Shown here piece by piece: positions 48,392-59,039 of a DNA stretch of 64,000 bases (its first letter is position 1; every line of letters starts with the position of its first letter). The notes beneath the pieces were generated by a model. The model saw only the letters and a list, made by a program, of their open reading frames with translations, did no database searches and was not told where the DNA came from. The DNA is from Metaphire vulgaris (Eukaryota > Annelida > Clitellata > Crassiclitellata > Megascolecidae). The stretch lies in NCBI GenBank assembly GCA_018105865.1, contig CM030872.1:5674516-5738515 (forward strand), read 5' to 3'. The translations under genes were made by a program, and so were the position numbers.

Positions 48392-48581
48392 CAGTGGCGT
48401 AGCCACGGGGGGTTTTGGGGGTTAAAACCCCCTTGAACGGCGGGAAAATTTTTTAAAATGTATTTCCATGCAATTTTTATTTTTTGAGGCGATTTTTGGC
48501 AATTTTTGGGTGGATTTTTTGGCGGCTATCGACGAAATTTTTTTTCAAAACCCCCTTCCGGAAATCCTGGCTACGCCACTG
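48392..48581. mobile_element. hAT-like MITE, 'CAGTGGCGTAGCCACGG' family
   Basis: 190 bp, ends CAGTGGCGTAGCCACGG and CCTGGCTACGCCACTG, exact duplication TATTGTAA (48384-48391 and 48582-48589). The right end equals the relic at 24404-24433. A short related piece (CAGCCAAGGGGGGTTTGACC) lies near 48775. Confidence 0.92.
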
Positions 48582-48904
48582 TATTGTAAAATAAAAAGGG
48601 CCTGGTTCTTATGGACTACAGTGTACAGTGTACACCCACCCACCCACCCATCCACACACACGCACACAACACACACACAGCAGCACTTAATTTACTTGAC
48701 TAGATGCTGACAAGCAAAAAGTTTATCACCTTACATCTTTATATTTATGACACTCAGACATTTTGGGTCGGCAGCCAGCCAAGGGGGGTTTGACCCCAAC
48801 AAACGCGTCCGAAAATAAAAATTTTATGGAAGCACAATTTTTTTCGTCGGCAGCACTTAATTTACTAGACTTCTCTGCGGTTATAGAGGCAATATTGTTA
48901 TTAT

Positions 48905-50160
48905 TTAGACAATTTATATAGCGCTGTACGCATGGCGTCTATCAAAGTTAAGGGCGCTGTACATATTTTACATTCATAAGAAGTCGCAAATAAACGTGTC
49001 TTCAAGTTCTTCGCGAATTGTGATGATAGGAGCATATTTATTGAGAAGATAGGATAGCACAGAATTGTATTTGTCAATCAGTGGTAGCAAAGTAATAGGG
49101 GGTTAGTAATTAATTCAGTTGAGTTTATGTCGTCGCAGAACGAGGCTACATCGATTTTGTTGAGTCGGCGGAATGAATAGGTGCCGCGAGGTGGAGGAGT
49201 TGGCGGGCTGATATTTAGAATGGTAAAGATGGGGAAATGATCAGATGGAGAGAGTTGACTAATTGCTGAAAGTGGAGATAATGCCGAAGAAGACGACGTG
49301 ATAAGCATAAGTAGGTCAAAGTATGCCCGAAAGTGCGAGTTGGAAGCGATATGTGTTGTGTGAGATTTGTCTGTGTAAGTATTTGTGTGAATTGGGTAGA
49401 GTCAGAGTGGTTGCTCTTATCAACATGTATGTTGAAACCACCTGTGATTAGGAATTCATGTGGAGTTGTTGCTGCTGAGCCCAGAAATCGGGTAAATTCG
49501 TCAAGAAATGTCACGAATGAGGCTGAGTATTTTGATGATGGTGGAGGACGGTAAATGTTGAAAATAGTAAGTTTGCAAAAGGTAGCTTGAGAGTGACTGA
49601 TGACAGTGGCGTAGCGTGACTTTTGGGGGCCCTGGGGCATCTTTGCCATGGGGGCCCCAAAGAGTTTCGAGCTGACGAGCAAAAAAAAACGTCATCACCT
49701 CTTTTTTTACCCTGACGAGCAAAAAAAAAGTCATTACCTCTTTTTTTACCCTGACGAGCAAAAAAAAGGTCGTCAGCACGTTAATTTCTATGGTTAGGGT
49801 TGTTAGGGTTAAAAAGTTAGGGTTAACCCTAACCTAACCCTAGCTTAGACCCCTCTTTGTGGGCCCCCCCGCCCGGGGCCCGGGGGGCAGTCAACAAAGT
49901 GCCCCCCGCCCCCCACGTTACGCCACTGACTGATGAGCATTAAAATGATGAGAAATTCATTGAGGATGAATTGGTTATTTGTATATGGTCGCGAATAAGG
50001 AAAGCAGTGCCTCCACCGAGATTGGAAGAGCTTTTCCCTTCTGTATATGGTTGCAATCCTTTTCCGTGGCGTAAAATCAGTGAAGGATGGTGAAGCGTGT
50101 ATGCTATTCGTCTCTGATATGAAGATATTATATTTTGACATAATGTATGCATGCATACTT
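48905..50160 (-). mobile_element. L2/CR1-like LINE, endonuclease fused to 3' end, RT deleted
   Basis: The minus-strand reading runs through the apurinic-type endonuclease: NLGGGTAFLIRDHI, then LTIFNIYRPPPSSKYSASF, FLITGGFNIHVD (catalytic GDFN, here GGFN), HISLPTRTFGHTLTY, and LNKYAPIITI, the usual end of this domain. It then passes directly into the last codons (LEDTF/LKTRLFATSYECK) and the 3' block CCTTAACTTTGATAGACGCC...AGCGCTATATAAATTGTCTA. The whole reverse transcriptase is missing. A hAT MITE at 49604-49928 interrupts the endonuclease. Confidence 0.75.
49604..49928. mobile_element. hAT-like MITE nested in a LINE
   Basis: 325 bp, ends CAGTGGCGTAGCGTGAC and GTTACGCCACTG, exact duplication ACTGATGA (49596-49603 and 49929-49936). 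It contains three copies of [22 protein letters not shown] units and a TTAGGG-like tract. Removing it rejoins the endonuclease reading. Confidence 0.93.
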
Positions 50161-51095
50161 TTGCATCACATCAACAGCAGCTGCTGCTACAATCTGCCCC
50201 TTCAAGTCAGTCAAGCAGAACAGTTCTTAATCAGCCAACGATGCGTTCATGTGTTGAACAAAATCAATTAATATAATTAGTCTAGAGCCTGCGGCGGTGC
50301 CCCAGAAGATCTAGCTCAGCTGTCGCCTTCTGACGTCCTGGCGAAGGTCTCAATCGTAACATTTCCACCAACAATTTGGTGTTAATTAAGTTCAGATCTG
50401 AAGTATAGATGATAAGCGTTGCATTGACGCAAAGCGCTTAATACGCTTTGCTGAATAACAATATTAAGTCCATATGGCCAATAGAGACAGAGAGGCAGAC
50501 GCCCGAAGCATTAGGAAGAGGCGTGGAACCGTTTCTGTTCCCGGAAGAAGTAAATCTGTTAATAATTCTGCTGAATAATTCGCTTCAGCCAGAACTTCGT
50601 CGCGCTGGAAACAGCTATCATGCCTTATCGCTTTAAAAATTATGCTGTACTTAAAATATTGCTAATTGAATTTTTGACAGAGTAGGCCTATATAAAATAA
50701 TTTTTAAAAAATCATAGACTCTGGCACAAGTGACTTAGGTCATAGGAGACGTAATAAATTTACTCAACTAGTACGTTAGATATTGATCTGAGCTTCTATA
50801 GCGTCCATTAAAATATTGCACTGGGGATGATTCTTGAAAAAATAGAAACTAGAAATGGAAGTCCATAGTCGTCAACGTAGAAATGCACAACACTTGAAGG
50901 TTTGTGTTACAGATAGTTACCCTAGCTCCACATCAAATCCCAGCAATTTCTCGCCTATTTCATTTCTGTCCTCGAATTCATATTTTCCCATTAGACCTGC
51001 TCCTTCCCAGCCTGTCTTCAGGTATACAAAACACTTTATTACAAGGAACCTAGTTACCTTCTTTCTAAACTTTCTATGCAAACAAGCAAATACTC
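50161..51095. other. No recognised feature
   Basis: AT-rich DNA, no domain or element ends seen. Confidence 0.3.
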
Positions 51096-51300
51096 GACCA
51101 GATCCTCGTCTGCAGTAGTTCTCCCCTCTCCTATACTCGGACAGTTCTTTTAGTTCTCGTGCCTTTTCAGTGGCTGCCCCTAAACTCTGGAACCAATTGC
51201 CTCAACATGTACGCATTGCAAATTCATTACAGATTTTTAGAAAAAGATTAAAAACCCATCTTTTGACTTGGCCTATCCACCATATACTGTCACCCGTATG
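51096..51300 (+). mobile_element. CR1/L2-like LINE C-terminal fragment
   Basis: The reading SSRAFSVAAPKLWNQLPQHV then IFRKRLKTHLLTWPIHH is the RT ORF end. Upstream (51080-51130) stops break the frame. The copy is short. Confidence 0.75.
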
Positions 51301-51595
51301 CCTAGCCGGATACCCTGGATCTTTATATTTCACATTGAAATTTGAAAACCTTGCTAAAATATTAACTATGACCGTTGTACTAAAATGTGTTTTGCCCCTC
51401 CTGGAAATTTATCTGCCATAACTGTGACCATTGCGTTTTGCCCCTCCTGGAAACATTTCTGTGGGCGCACATGCATTAACGTAATGTACAGGCATACAGG
51501 CGTTTATATTGCAAACGTAATGTACTGGAAATCGTAGTTTGATTGGTCGGTTCAGATTGAACATATGAAGTCCTGACGTTTCGACGACCGTGACC

Positions 51596-51788
51596 CAGTG
51601 GCGTCTCTAGGATTTGGCAAGTGGGGGGGCCGTTGGGGTGGCAACTTCTAATCATGGGGGGCCAAACATTTGTTGTTTAATGTATGTAGCATTAAGTATA
51701 GGGTCCCAACTGGGGGGGCCACTGGGGGGGGCAGGCACTCAATAGGGGAGGGCACGGGCCCCCCGGCCCCCCGGCGGAGCCGCCACTG
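51596..51788. mobile_element. hAT-like MITE, inverted sibling of 9565
   Basis: 193 bp, ends CAGTGGCGTCTCTAGG and GGCGGAGCCGCCACTG, exact duplication CCGTGACC (51588-51595 and 51789-51796). The body is the reverse of 9565-9755. Confidence 0.92.
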
Positions 51789-51799
51789 CCGTGACCAAA

Positions 51800-52303
51800 C
51801 TGAATGTCTGTCCAATGATGCTTAGTTTAAAAATTGTCAAACACATACAGTAATACACATTATCTATTCCGAGTGTCAACTATTAATCTCTACCATCTGT
51901 CCCTAATATTTCTGACAGCAATTGCAGAAAAGTTCTCTAATCTTAAAGTAATCTTAAGTAATGACAGAATTGAATAAGTGCTCAAACTGAATTAATGACT
52001 AATAAAATAAGCAAAATAAAATATTTGGTAACTTTTAAACTTGACTAGAATTTACCATAGCACAATATAGCCAAAGTAAGGCAGCTTTCAAATTTGAATA
52101 ATGGAAACAAAATCTTGCAAACTGGATTCTCTCACTCTGCATTATTTAAATAAATGTCCTATTCAAACTTAGACAATTGCAATCATTATACTGAAACTTC
52201 TTGAATACTGAAAATTTGAAAATAATGATGCCGAACATTGCACCTTTCTAATGAAAGAAGTAAAAGAATTAGGCAAAAATCTTTAAAAATTGTCATAAAC
52301 AAA
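51800..52303. other. No recognised feature (3' of the receptor gene)
   Basis: AT-rich DNA just downstream of the receptor gene stop; it would include its 3' untranslated region. No canonical AATAAA was found close to the stop on the minus strand. Confidence 0.3.
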
Positions 52304-52764
52304 TTAAAACACACTGCAGTCAACTAACGATACACCTGCAACCTCTGAAGGAACACAGCAGGATCTGTCATCATTAAAACCACTCTCAGTTGAGAACCTA
52401 TATGGAACTTTCTGATTGGTTAGGCTTTCCATGTGAAACTGCTGTTCTGCTTGTTCTTCATATTCATATGAACACTTGTTTCTCAAAGTTGAATGAATTA
52501 ATGAGGATAATTCTGCCTCTTTATCATCCATCAGATTAAATCCAATCATACTGGTTCTAATAAGACTAGAACCTTCAAAAGAAGCAACCCCTGGTTTCTG
52601 AACAAACGATGACATGCCACCAGAAGAAAATGTTTCTGGCTGCACTATGAAACAGTCAGTACAATGATCTTGTGACAAACTGATGAAGCGCCCATCTTTA
52701 GAAATACTATATCTATTACTAAGACCAGATTCGTACCGGTACATCTTTGTACTGTGCACCATAC
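52304..52764 (-). CDS. BCMA/TACI-like receptor, last exon (cytoplasmic)
   Basis: Begins after a good acceptor (TTTTAACATTTCAG|GTATGG) and ends at a stop after SLVDCSVF; 152 residues. Phase 1 at the start fits the donor at 54262 exactly (CAAG|GT gives Gly). The sequence (GMVHSTKMYRYESGLSN, FISLSQDHCTDCF, KAELSS-like acid stretch, YEYEEQAEQQFHMES) is Ser-rich with no death domain and no unequivocal TRAF-binding motif that I could name. As the exon 3' of a membrane-spanning segment it should be the intracellular tail. The frame is uninterrupted over 460 bases in an AT-rich region, which argues for a real exon. Confidence 0.6.
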
Positions 52765-52890
52765 CTGAAATGTTAAAACGATACTGTGTAAAGATTTGTA
52801 ACAAGTGTAAAGTGCATTTAATTTTTATATTTATCCAAAAATTCATACTTAAATAAAACAATATTAAAACAAATGCCCAAAGTTTTATGA

Positions 52891-53658
52891 CAGGGTGGTC
52901 AAAGCGCAGGCTGCAAGTGGTTTACTGACTGCTAATTGGTAGCCCACAGGGTATCTTTTTAAATAAATTTTATTGGTCCTATTTATGCATACAATATTGA
53001 GTCGTAAGACTTTTACTTCTTGTGCTTACTTTAGTAAAACAGTAAATTACTTTAAACTGCTGTTTAATTGTAACTGTTACCAGTTACTAGAGGAGGGGGA
53101 GCTAGTTGTCTCAGAGGCAATTTGTCTCACAGGTCCTCTAGCAAAAGTTATTATGTTGGCTTGACATCATCAGAAAGTCTGCACTCATCAATCGGAAGTC
53201 AATGGTGATCGATTTGTCGAGGTTTAATAAAAGGTTAGTTTATAGTAAAAATGTCATATTTTTCAGCCCAAAAGCATGCAGCACTCGGGTCATCTGCCAG
53301 GCTGTTTCTTGTATCACATTTGGTAAAATTCAAAGCTGGAAACAGCTGTTTACAAGCATAAGATGATACAAACAAAGTAAGAATAGCACCAAATTGCTTT
53401 TATTGATTAAAACTTATTTGGTAAAGAATTCCACACTTTAAGGATTTCAGATACTATTAATTGTGCTGTCAATTTCTAGGGTCTTCTAGGCAATATAAAA
53501 AAACTTAATTTCATATATGTACTTTTTGATCATGCCTTAAATAAAGTAACTTTGCCTAAACACAAAGTTTTTTTCTTGTATTTAGCCACATATATGTGGG
53601 CCGGATGAAAAGCTTACATGGGCCGTATCCAGCCAGCAGGCCGTATTTTACACCCCTG
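52891..53658. mobile_element. hAT-like element, 'CAGGGGTGTAAAA' ends, in the receptor intron
   Basis: The left end CAGGGTGGTCAAAGCGCAGG and the inverted right end CAGGGGTGTAAAATACGG resemble the common animal hAT terminus CAGGGGTGTCAAA. GGCCGTATCCAGCCAGCAGG lies near the right end. Flanking 8-mers (TTTTATGA and CCTTAGAC) do not agree well, so the boundaries are tentative. Confidence 0.5.
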
Positions 53659-54261
53659 CCTTAGACAATGAAGTAGTGTTAGGCTAGCTCTGTCAGAGGG
53701 TTTTCCTCTCCCACTAATTAAGCCAGATTCCAGAGGGGCCAAAACTTTGGTATTTGTATGTATGGCCACTTCCATTAGAAGTTGAAAATCCTGGGCTAAA
53801 CCAAACTTCCCACTGCTTTTTGGAAAAATCGGCCCCTGGGCAGTCAGTGATATTACAGGAGTTCTCAACAGTTCTTGAAGTCATTGCATCAGTCAAGCAA
53901 GTTTTGCCAAATATATTGAATGAATGAATGAATAATAAATAAATAAATAAGTCTTTTCATATAAATGTTATGAAAGGCTTTTGAATTGAACAGTTTCACA
54001 TAAATAAATATAATATATTGACATAATATTTTGCTTAATCATGCAAAAATGCAATCAATCAGATTGTTGAAAGGCAAGAATAACATTACTAGTACATGAC
54101 ATCTATTTTAAATTTAGAACTCACAAAATTCAATATATAATTTTTTAAATCACTTTAGCTGTTGGCAAAATTTATATGTTTGTCAGCAAATAGTGCCAAG
54201 ACATCAATCTTAAAACTGTTACAAAAACAATAATAAGAGATATTTATAGAAATGTTAATAC

Positions 54262-54414
54262 CTTGAAAATTTCCAGTTTCTGAGCCAGTTTCTGTCTGGG
54301 CCACACTTAGCTTTTGCATTGGTTGAGGATAGGGTGATCGCCGGCAGAACAAGTTACGCGCTGGCTGGGACTTTTTGCAAATGCACAGGATGATTAAGAC
54401 GATTGTGGCAACAA
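54262..54414 (-). CDS. BCMA/TACI-like receptor, putative transmembrane exon
   Basis: The reading VVATIVLIILCICKKSQPAR has a hydrophobic run followed by KK, the pattern of a transmembrane helix with its cytoplasmic stop-transfer, then FCRRSPYPQPMQKL and VAQTETGSETGNFQ up to CAAG|GTATTA. The acceptor GATCTCAG|TTGTTG makes the exon 153 bases, phase 1 at both ends, matching its neighbours. With this acceptor the helix is short (about 13-15 residues). The frame upstream (GQSCVLIS) would lengthen it to about 20 but would need another acceptor. A tandem duplication of the helix-coding DNA (54424-54480) lies just upstream and complicates the boundary. Confidence 0.5.
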
Positions 54415-54895
54415 CTGAGATCAGAACACAACTTTGTCCAAATGCATCAAAGGATGATTAAGGCGATTGTGCTGTTGTGCTCACTGAACAGTTGAACAGT
54501 TAAAACAACTGATGTCCAGAATAAATCTGAAAAAGTTTCTTTATCAAAAATTAATCATTGTTTTTTAACGACAAAACATTTGTTAATACTACTGCTGTTG
54601 TGCTCACTGTAACAGTTTTGGAATTTGAAGGTGTCTAAAGTCACTGACTTTGAGTGATCAACTCACCACTTCCCTCTAAAGGACTTCACGCAGGGTGAAT
54701 ATCTGTCGACTGTTGTTTTGAAAGCGTTTTAAGTTGAACTATTGAGAAACTGAACATTTTCAATTAATTGATTCCTGAAATTAAATATTTGCCTCCAATA
54801 TAAAAGTCTTAATTGTTTTTTTTTTAATAAGGTCAAAACATATGTTAATAATAATAATAACAATAATATAGAAACCCATCCACATATCTATAAGC

Positions 54896-55520
54896 TACCG
54901 TAAATACTCGTGATAAAGTCGATCCGAGTATAAGTCGACCCCTAGATTTTGGGGATTTGAAGGTGTCTAAAGTCATTGACCCGGCTATAAGTCGAAGTGA
55001 CGTCACCGCGGTGAACCCTCTTGAGGTGATAGTGAGAGTCGGAACAATGGCGGACGCTGAAGGGGCATGTGGCGGCAGCGGCGCCATTGTTTTGATTGAA
55101 AAACTGCGTTTTAGCTTTGAACTATCGAGAAACTGAACGATTTTGACATTCCAGATTGATTCCTGACGATTAAGAAAATTTTAAACCTGCTATTCACTCA
55201 TTATTGACAATATAAAAATCTTAATTACCGGTAATCTTGATTTTTTTAAATATTTATGTAGTGCCAATAATTAATTAATATTTATGTGATGCCTATAAAT
55301 TACCAATCTTAAAATCGCTGATGTCAACTTTTATTTAGATGCCGTAGCATATGTTGAAAATAATTAATTACGCAAAGAGTTAGCTAAATTAATTATTTTC
55401 GACATGCTATGTATGGAAACTTTACCCAACAGTTAGTGCCTCGTGTATAAGTCGAGGTCAGGATATATAACCTGTGAATTGGCCTTAAATTTCTCGACTT
55501 TATCACGAATATATACGGTA
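54896..55520. mobile_element. TA-flanked DNA transposon relic (pogo/mariner type)
   Basis: Ends TACCGTAAATACTCGTGATA then AAGTCGA, and inverted TACCGTATATATTCGTGATA then AAGTCGA, with TA on the outside. TATAAGTCGA recurs in both arms. The middle has ACAATGGCGGACGCTGAAGG, a possible transposase start (MADAEGACGGSGAIVLIEK) that soon meets stops. A worn duplicate of the middle lies at 54625-54840 (GAATTTGAAGGTGTCTAAAG shared). Confidence 0.65.
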
Positions 55521-55639
55521 ACTGATAGATAGGTGCTGATTAACTAGCAGATATGCAGTCAGTTGCCTATTGATCGGTCAGTTTAACTTGAATTGGCCAT
55601 GTTTGAGACACCTATCAATATACTGTAACTTAACAGAGG

Positions 55640-55965
55640 TGATGATCTGGTAGAATGCCTTAGAGAAGCGAAGAAGTGGAGAAGAAAAATGAGTTTCCAT
55701 GAGTTTTCTTTGACCAGCCAGAAGTCACTCTTCTTGCCCTTTTTTGATGTCAGTGCTGCTTTTGACACGGGTAACCATGATATTCTTCTACAGCACCTCT
55801 ACGTTTCAATTGGTCTCTCTGGTGTTCCTCTGGCCTGGTTGAAATCTTATCTCTCTGAACATCGCATGATTGCATCACTTGGTTCTACTTACTCCCATTA
55901 ATTGACAGTCACACGTGGAGTCCCCAGGTCCTTGGGCCTCTTCTCTATATACTACTGGAGCACAC
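55640..55965 (+). mobile_element. CR1/L2-like LINE RT fragment
   Basis: The reading FDVSAAFDTGNHDILLQHLY then VSIGLSGVPLAWLKSYLSEH then SLGSTYSH is the RT palm box with the first catalytic Asp and the following helix (normally DVSAAFDTVDHDILL). It breaks at TRGVPRSLGLFSIYY, the next box. No other part of the element remains. Confidence 0.8.
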
Positions 55966-56084
55966 CTGTTTGCTCCTTATAATTTTAACACACATTGCAT
56001 CCTGTATCCATAGTTAAACTGCGCAGATTACCCCTAATTTCAAAAGATCGAGAGCTTCAATGTGTTCACTAGAAGATCTTTTCT

Positions 56085-56457
56085 TTGGGTGTTTGACTTC
56101 TTAAGTTTGTCATTTATTTTTCAGTTATTTTAACTATTTCATTTCTTTATTTTTCAGTTCCAGTTATAGTTATTGGTATTTTTCAGTCACAGTTAACTGT
56201 TTTTTCAGTTAACATATTTCAGTTTCAGTTAAACTGATTGGTTATTTTCATTCAGTTAACCTGATATTTCAGTTTCAGTTACAGTTAACATCTCAAACCA
56301 CAAACTGATGGGTGGGGTCACATGTTTCATCAGTTTTTACATAAAGATCTCTCCGAACTGTTACATGGGGGGTCACTGAAATTTTGATAGTTGTTGACAA
56401 GGGAAGATGGGTCAAAAATTGCCCCAAAATTGTTGACATAATTAATGGACAGCCCCT
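56085..56457. repeat. 'TTTCAGTTACAGTTAAC' array and MITE right half
   Basis: 56085-56290 is a degenerate array of TTCAGTT/ACAGTTAAC units ending GTTAACATCTC, which resembles an arm of the AGATGTTAAC-type hAT elements. 56330-56457 matches the right half of the MITE at 44014-44500 (TAGTTGTTGACAAGGG...AATTGTTGACATAATTAATG). Confidence 0.55.
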
Positions 56458-56524
56458 AAGGACAATGTTTAAATAATTACAAAAATTTTCAGATAGATAC
56501 TATGGATTTCAATCAAAATAATAC

Positions 56525-56657
56525 CTGGACAGTTTTGTTCACACTCTGTCTGGGTGCTTTTGTCTGGTCGAGGCTCACAGATATCAGCACATCTCGAGCA
56601 CAAACAGAGAATCACATCAAAATATTCGTCTTCTTTGCAGGTTTTCAACTCTCCTTT
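56525..56657 (-). CDS. BCMA/TACI-like receptor, cysteine-rich domain exon
   Basis: The exon runs from CTGCTTTTAG|AAAGG to CCAG|GTATTA, 44 codons plus one base. It reads KGELKTCKEDEYFDVILCLC, then SRCADICEPRP, then DKSTQTECEQNC. Cysteines are spaced C-x12-C-x2-C-x3-C-x11-C-x3-C. Vertebrate BCMA and TACI domains have C-x12-C-x2-C-x3-C, a variable loop and C-x3-C, with an aromatic-Asp-x-x-Leu core after the first Cys; here that core is EYFDVIL. One extra cysteine replaces the residue two before the second conserved one. Such domains sit outside the cell and bind TNF-family ligands. The coding start and any signal peptide must lie upstream (above 56657) and were not found. There is a stop in frame directly before the acceptor, so the exon edge is firm. 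Confidence 0.75.
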
Positions 56658-56749
56658 CTAAAAGCAGTCATTCAACCCCATGAAGCACAGGCATCAGTTA
56701 TAGACATTTCTTACTTATTTCTTTATGGGATTTGATGTCAACTTTTATC

Positions 56750-57045
56750 TTAACAGAAAACACTGAATAACTCTTAATTAAGTTACATCTGTTCTAAACA
56801 AAATTTACAACATAAATAAAATCATTGCAGATCATTTCATATGTTTTTCTGTATCTGAATAGAAATTTTATGCAAAAAATGCAGTTATAAAACCTAATTA
56901 GTAGCTAAATGCAAAATTAATTTAAAATTAATACATACTTTGCAAGAACCATGAGTAGTTTCAAAGACAACTAAAATGCCAAAATTAATCCATATATGTT
57001 GAACTGTTTAAATCAATATAGAAAATATAAATACAGGTTAGTTTT
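56750..57045. other. No recognised feature
   Basis: AT-rich DNA; the 5' part of the receptor gene is expected in this direction but no further exon could be identified. Confidence 0.3.
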
Positions 57046-57690
57046 GATAAAACACATCTTCGCTATAATCACTGTCTTTTAACATTCGCACCACATTGTC
57101 TTTATTAAATTGCCTTGTACTCATTATTTCTAAATTTTGACTAAATTTTGTTGAAATTTTTGCTAGAACTACCAAAAGTCAGATCTGAAGATCTTTGATG
57201 AAGGCATGACACCAGGCTGCCGCTAACGATCGATTAACCAGTCTTTTTCTGAATGGTTAACCTTAAGAGTAACTTGTTTATTCAGGAGAAATACTCCACT
57301 GTATTATACCAAATTTTGTGCTGCATTGCTGTGTGTTATATCAACTCTGGATAGTAATATACTATGAATATTTGAATAGCTAAGTTGAAATCAGCCATGG
57401 GTTTATTTTGGAGTGCTTCTGAATAGAAATATAAGAGGCACCATACAAATGCTACATTACATTACAAAATTGCATCAACTTCAACATTATTCATTGTCAG
57501 ATGGATCAAATTAAAAGCAATCTAAAAAGAAAATAAACAGCATACATTAATAGTGCTAACGTTTGTAAATTTAATTCACCCAAGAGTATTTATCACTTTA
57601 CTGTAATCTTAAACCCTTTACCGCGTATTTAACACTAACTCAATGTAAAATGGACGGATATATTCGGGGTTCCCGGTAAAGGGGCTAAGC
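57045..57690 (-). mobile_element. piggyBac-like 5' end relic
   Basis: On the minus strand, AGCCCCTTTACCGGGAACCC at 57686 with CGAATATATCCGTCC behind it resembles piggyBac 5' ends, bordered by a TTAA-like site. CGCGGTAAAGGGTTTAAG at 57611-57628 is an inner inverted copy. About 450 bases on, MSTRQFNKDNVVRMLKDSDY then SEDVFYQN and a stop resembles the acidic start of a piggyBac transposase. No catalytic region is left. This is an inference from weak matches. Confidence 0.35.
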
Positions 57691-57835
57691 ATGTATGCAA
57701 CAATGCAAGGTTATCATATACTTACCACAAAATAGACAGATGAAGATACTAAATACCATTGCCTGCTCTGGTCTACAATCATAAGTACAAAAGAATTTTT
57801 ATTTAATAATTTTTATTTTATTTCATAAACAACTA

Positions 57836-58190
57836 TGATGATGATGATGATGATGATGATGATAACGACAGTGTCAATGATGACATCAACAGCCATAACA
57901 ACACCTGGGAATGAGATGATAATGAAATGGTTTTCCCATTCATGATGTCGTCTAACCACTCTCTTCTTGGTCTGCCTCTTTGATTTTCTCCATCCATTTT
58001 TCCTAGCATGACCTTCGTCACCAGTGTGTTGTCTTACATCCTGCATACGTGTCCGAACAAGTTCATTTTTCTATGTATCAATGTTTGCATGATGCTTGTT
58101 TTGGTTGACGAATCTTTCTCACATTTGAGTGTTCTTTATTTTCTGCTGCCATCTGATGTTCAAAATTCTTCCATAGCACTTCATTTCAAA

Positions 58191-58195
<5 letters not shown>
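57836..58195 (-). mobile_element. LINE C-terminal end with (GAT)n tail
   Basis: Minus-strand phrases in shifting frames: FEMKCYGRILNIRWQQKI, NLFGHVCRM-like, then TLVTKVMLGKMDGENQRGRP and RREWLDDIMNGKT, running to GAT/ATC triplets at 57838-57861. This is the RGRPxxEWLDDI end of RTE-like LINEs, as at 32.7 kb. Confidence 0.75.
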
Positions 58196-58232
<37 letters not shown>

Positions 58233-58242
58233 TATATATACA
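58190..58242. repeat. (TA)n microsatellite
   Basis: About 25 TA units. Confidence 0.9.
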
Positions 58243-58817
58243 CTGTTATGATTTATATTTTATATTCCTATTTTAAATATATATATATACATATAGTTAT
58301 ATACTTTATTGAAACTGAAGCATTACTAATAATATCTTACTATCATTCATTAACTTTAAAAACTTAAAAGTTAAACACACCTATATAAGCCAAAGAATCT
58401 GAGAATAACTGATCAAAAAAATAAGAAATAAAATAAAATGTAAAAGCCTCATTATCCAGCAAAATGCCTAATGTCACAATGCTTTAGCTAAATAATAAGG
58501 GTATGCTAACATTGTGTGGACTCAAGGTCTTTAGCATGATCACCCCTGGCTAACTAAATTGCACATTAGAAATTAAAATTTTATATATTATATTACCTGT
58601 ATATTATAATATAATATATTAAATCACGGGCACAATTAAAGATGGTCATCACAAATGAGGAAATTCTTGCCAACGATGGGAAGAACATATGGACCAATCT
58701 GCAACATCACTATCTTTGTAAAGCAGCGACTGACAGTTGGACACTGATCATACTTGCCATGGCCTACCATCACCTGACCATCACCTGATGATTACAACCT
58801 CAGGACATGACATATTA

Positions 58818-58833
58818 TATATATATATATGTA

Positions 58834-58914
<81 letters not shown>
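58818..58914. repeat. (TA)n(CA)n microsatellite
   Basis: About 30 TA units with two GTA interruptions, then about sixteen CA units. Confidence 0.95.
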
Positions 58915-58916
<2 letters not shown>

Positions 58917-59039
58917 TGAAATTTGTCATGACCAACAGGAGTCTGTCATTCCATGCTAACTTAGACAACCATGTAAGGATAATGTCTGAAATTTGTCTAA
59001 AAAAATTCTTTAAAATATCTTATTATGCCAAATGAAGAA

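Noticed and set aside
49215..49682. A host AP-endonuclease gene
   Set aside because: The reading is the endonuclease of a LINE: it has the LTIFNIYRPPPSS and FLITGxFN boxes, a damaged catalytic residue and the LINE 3' end next to it.
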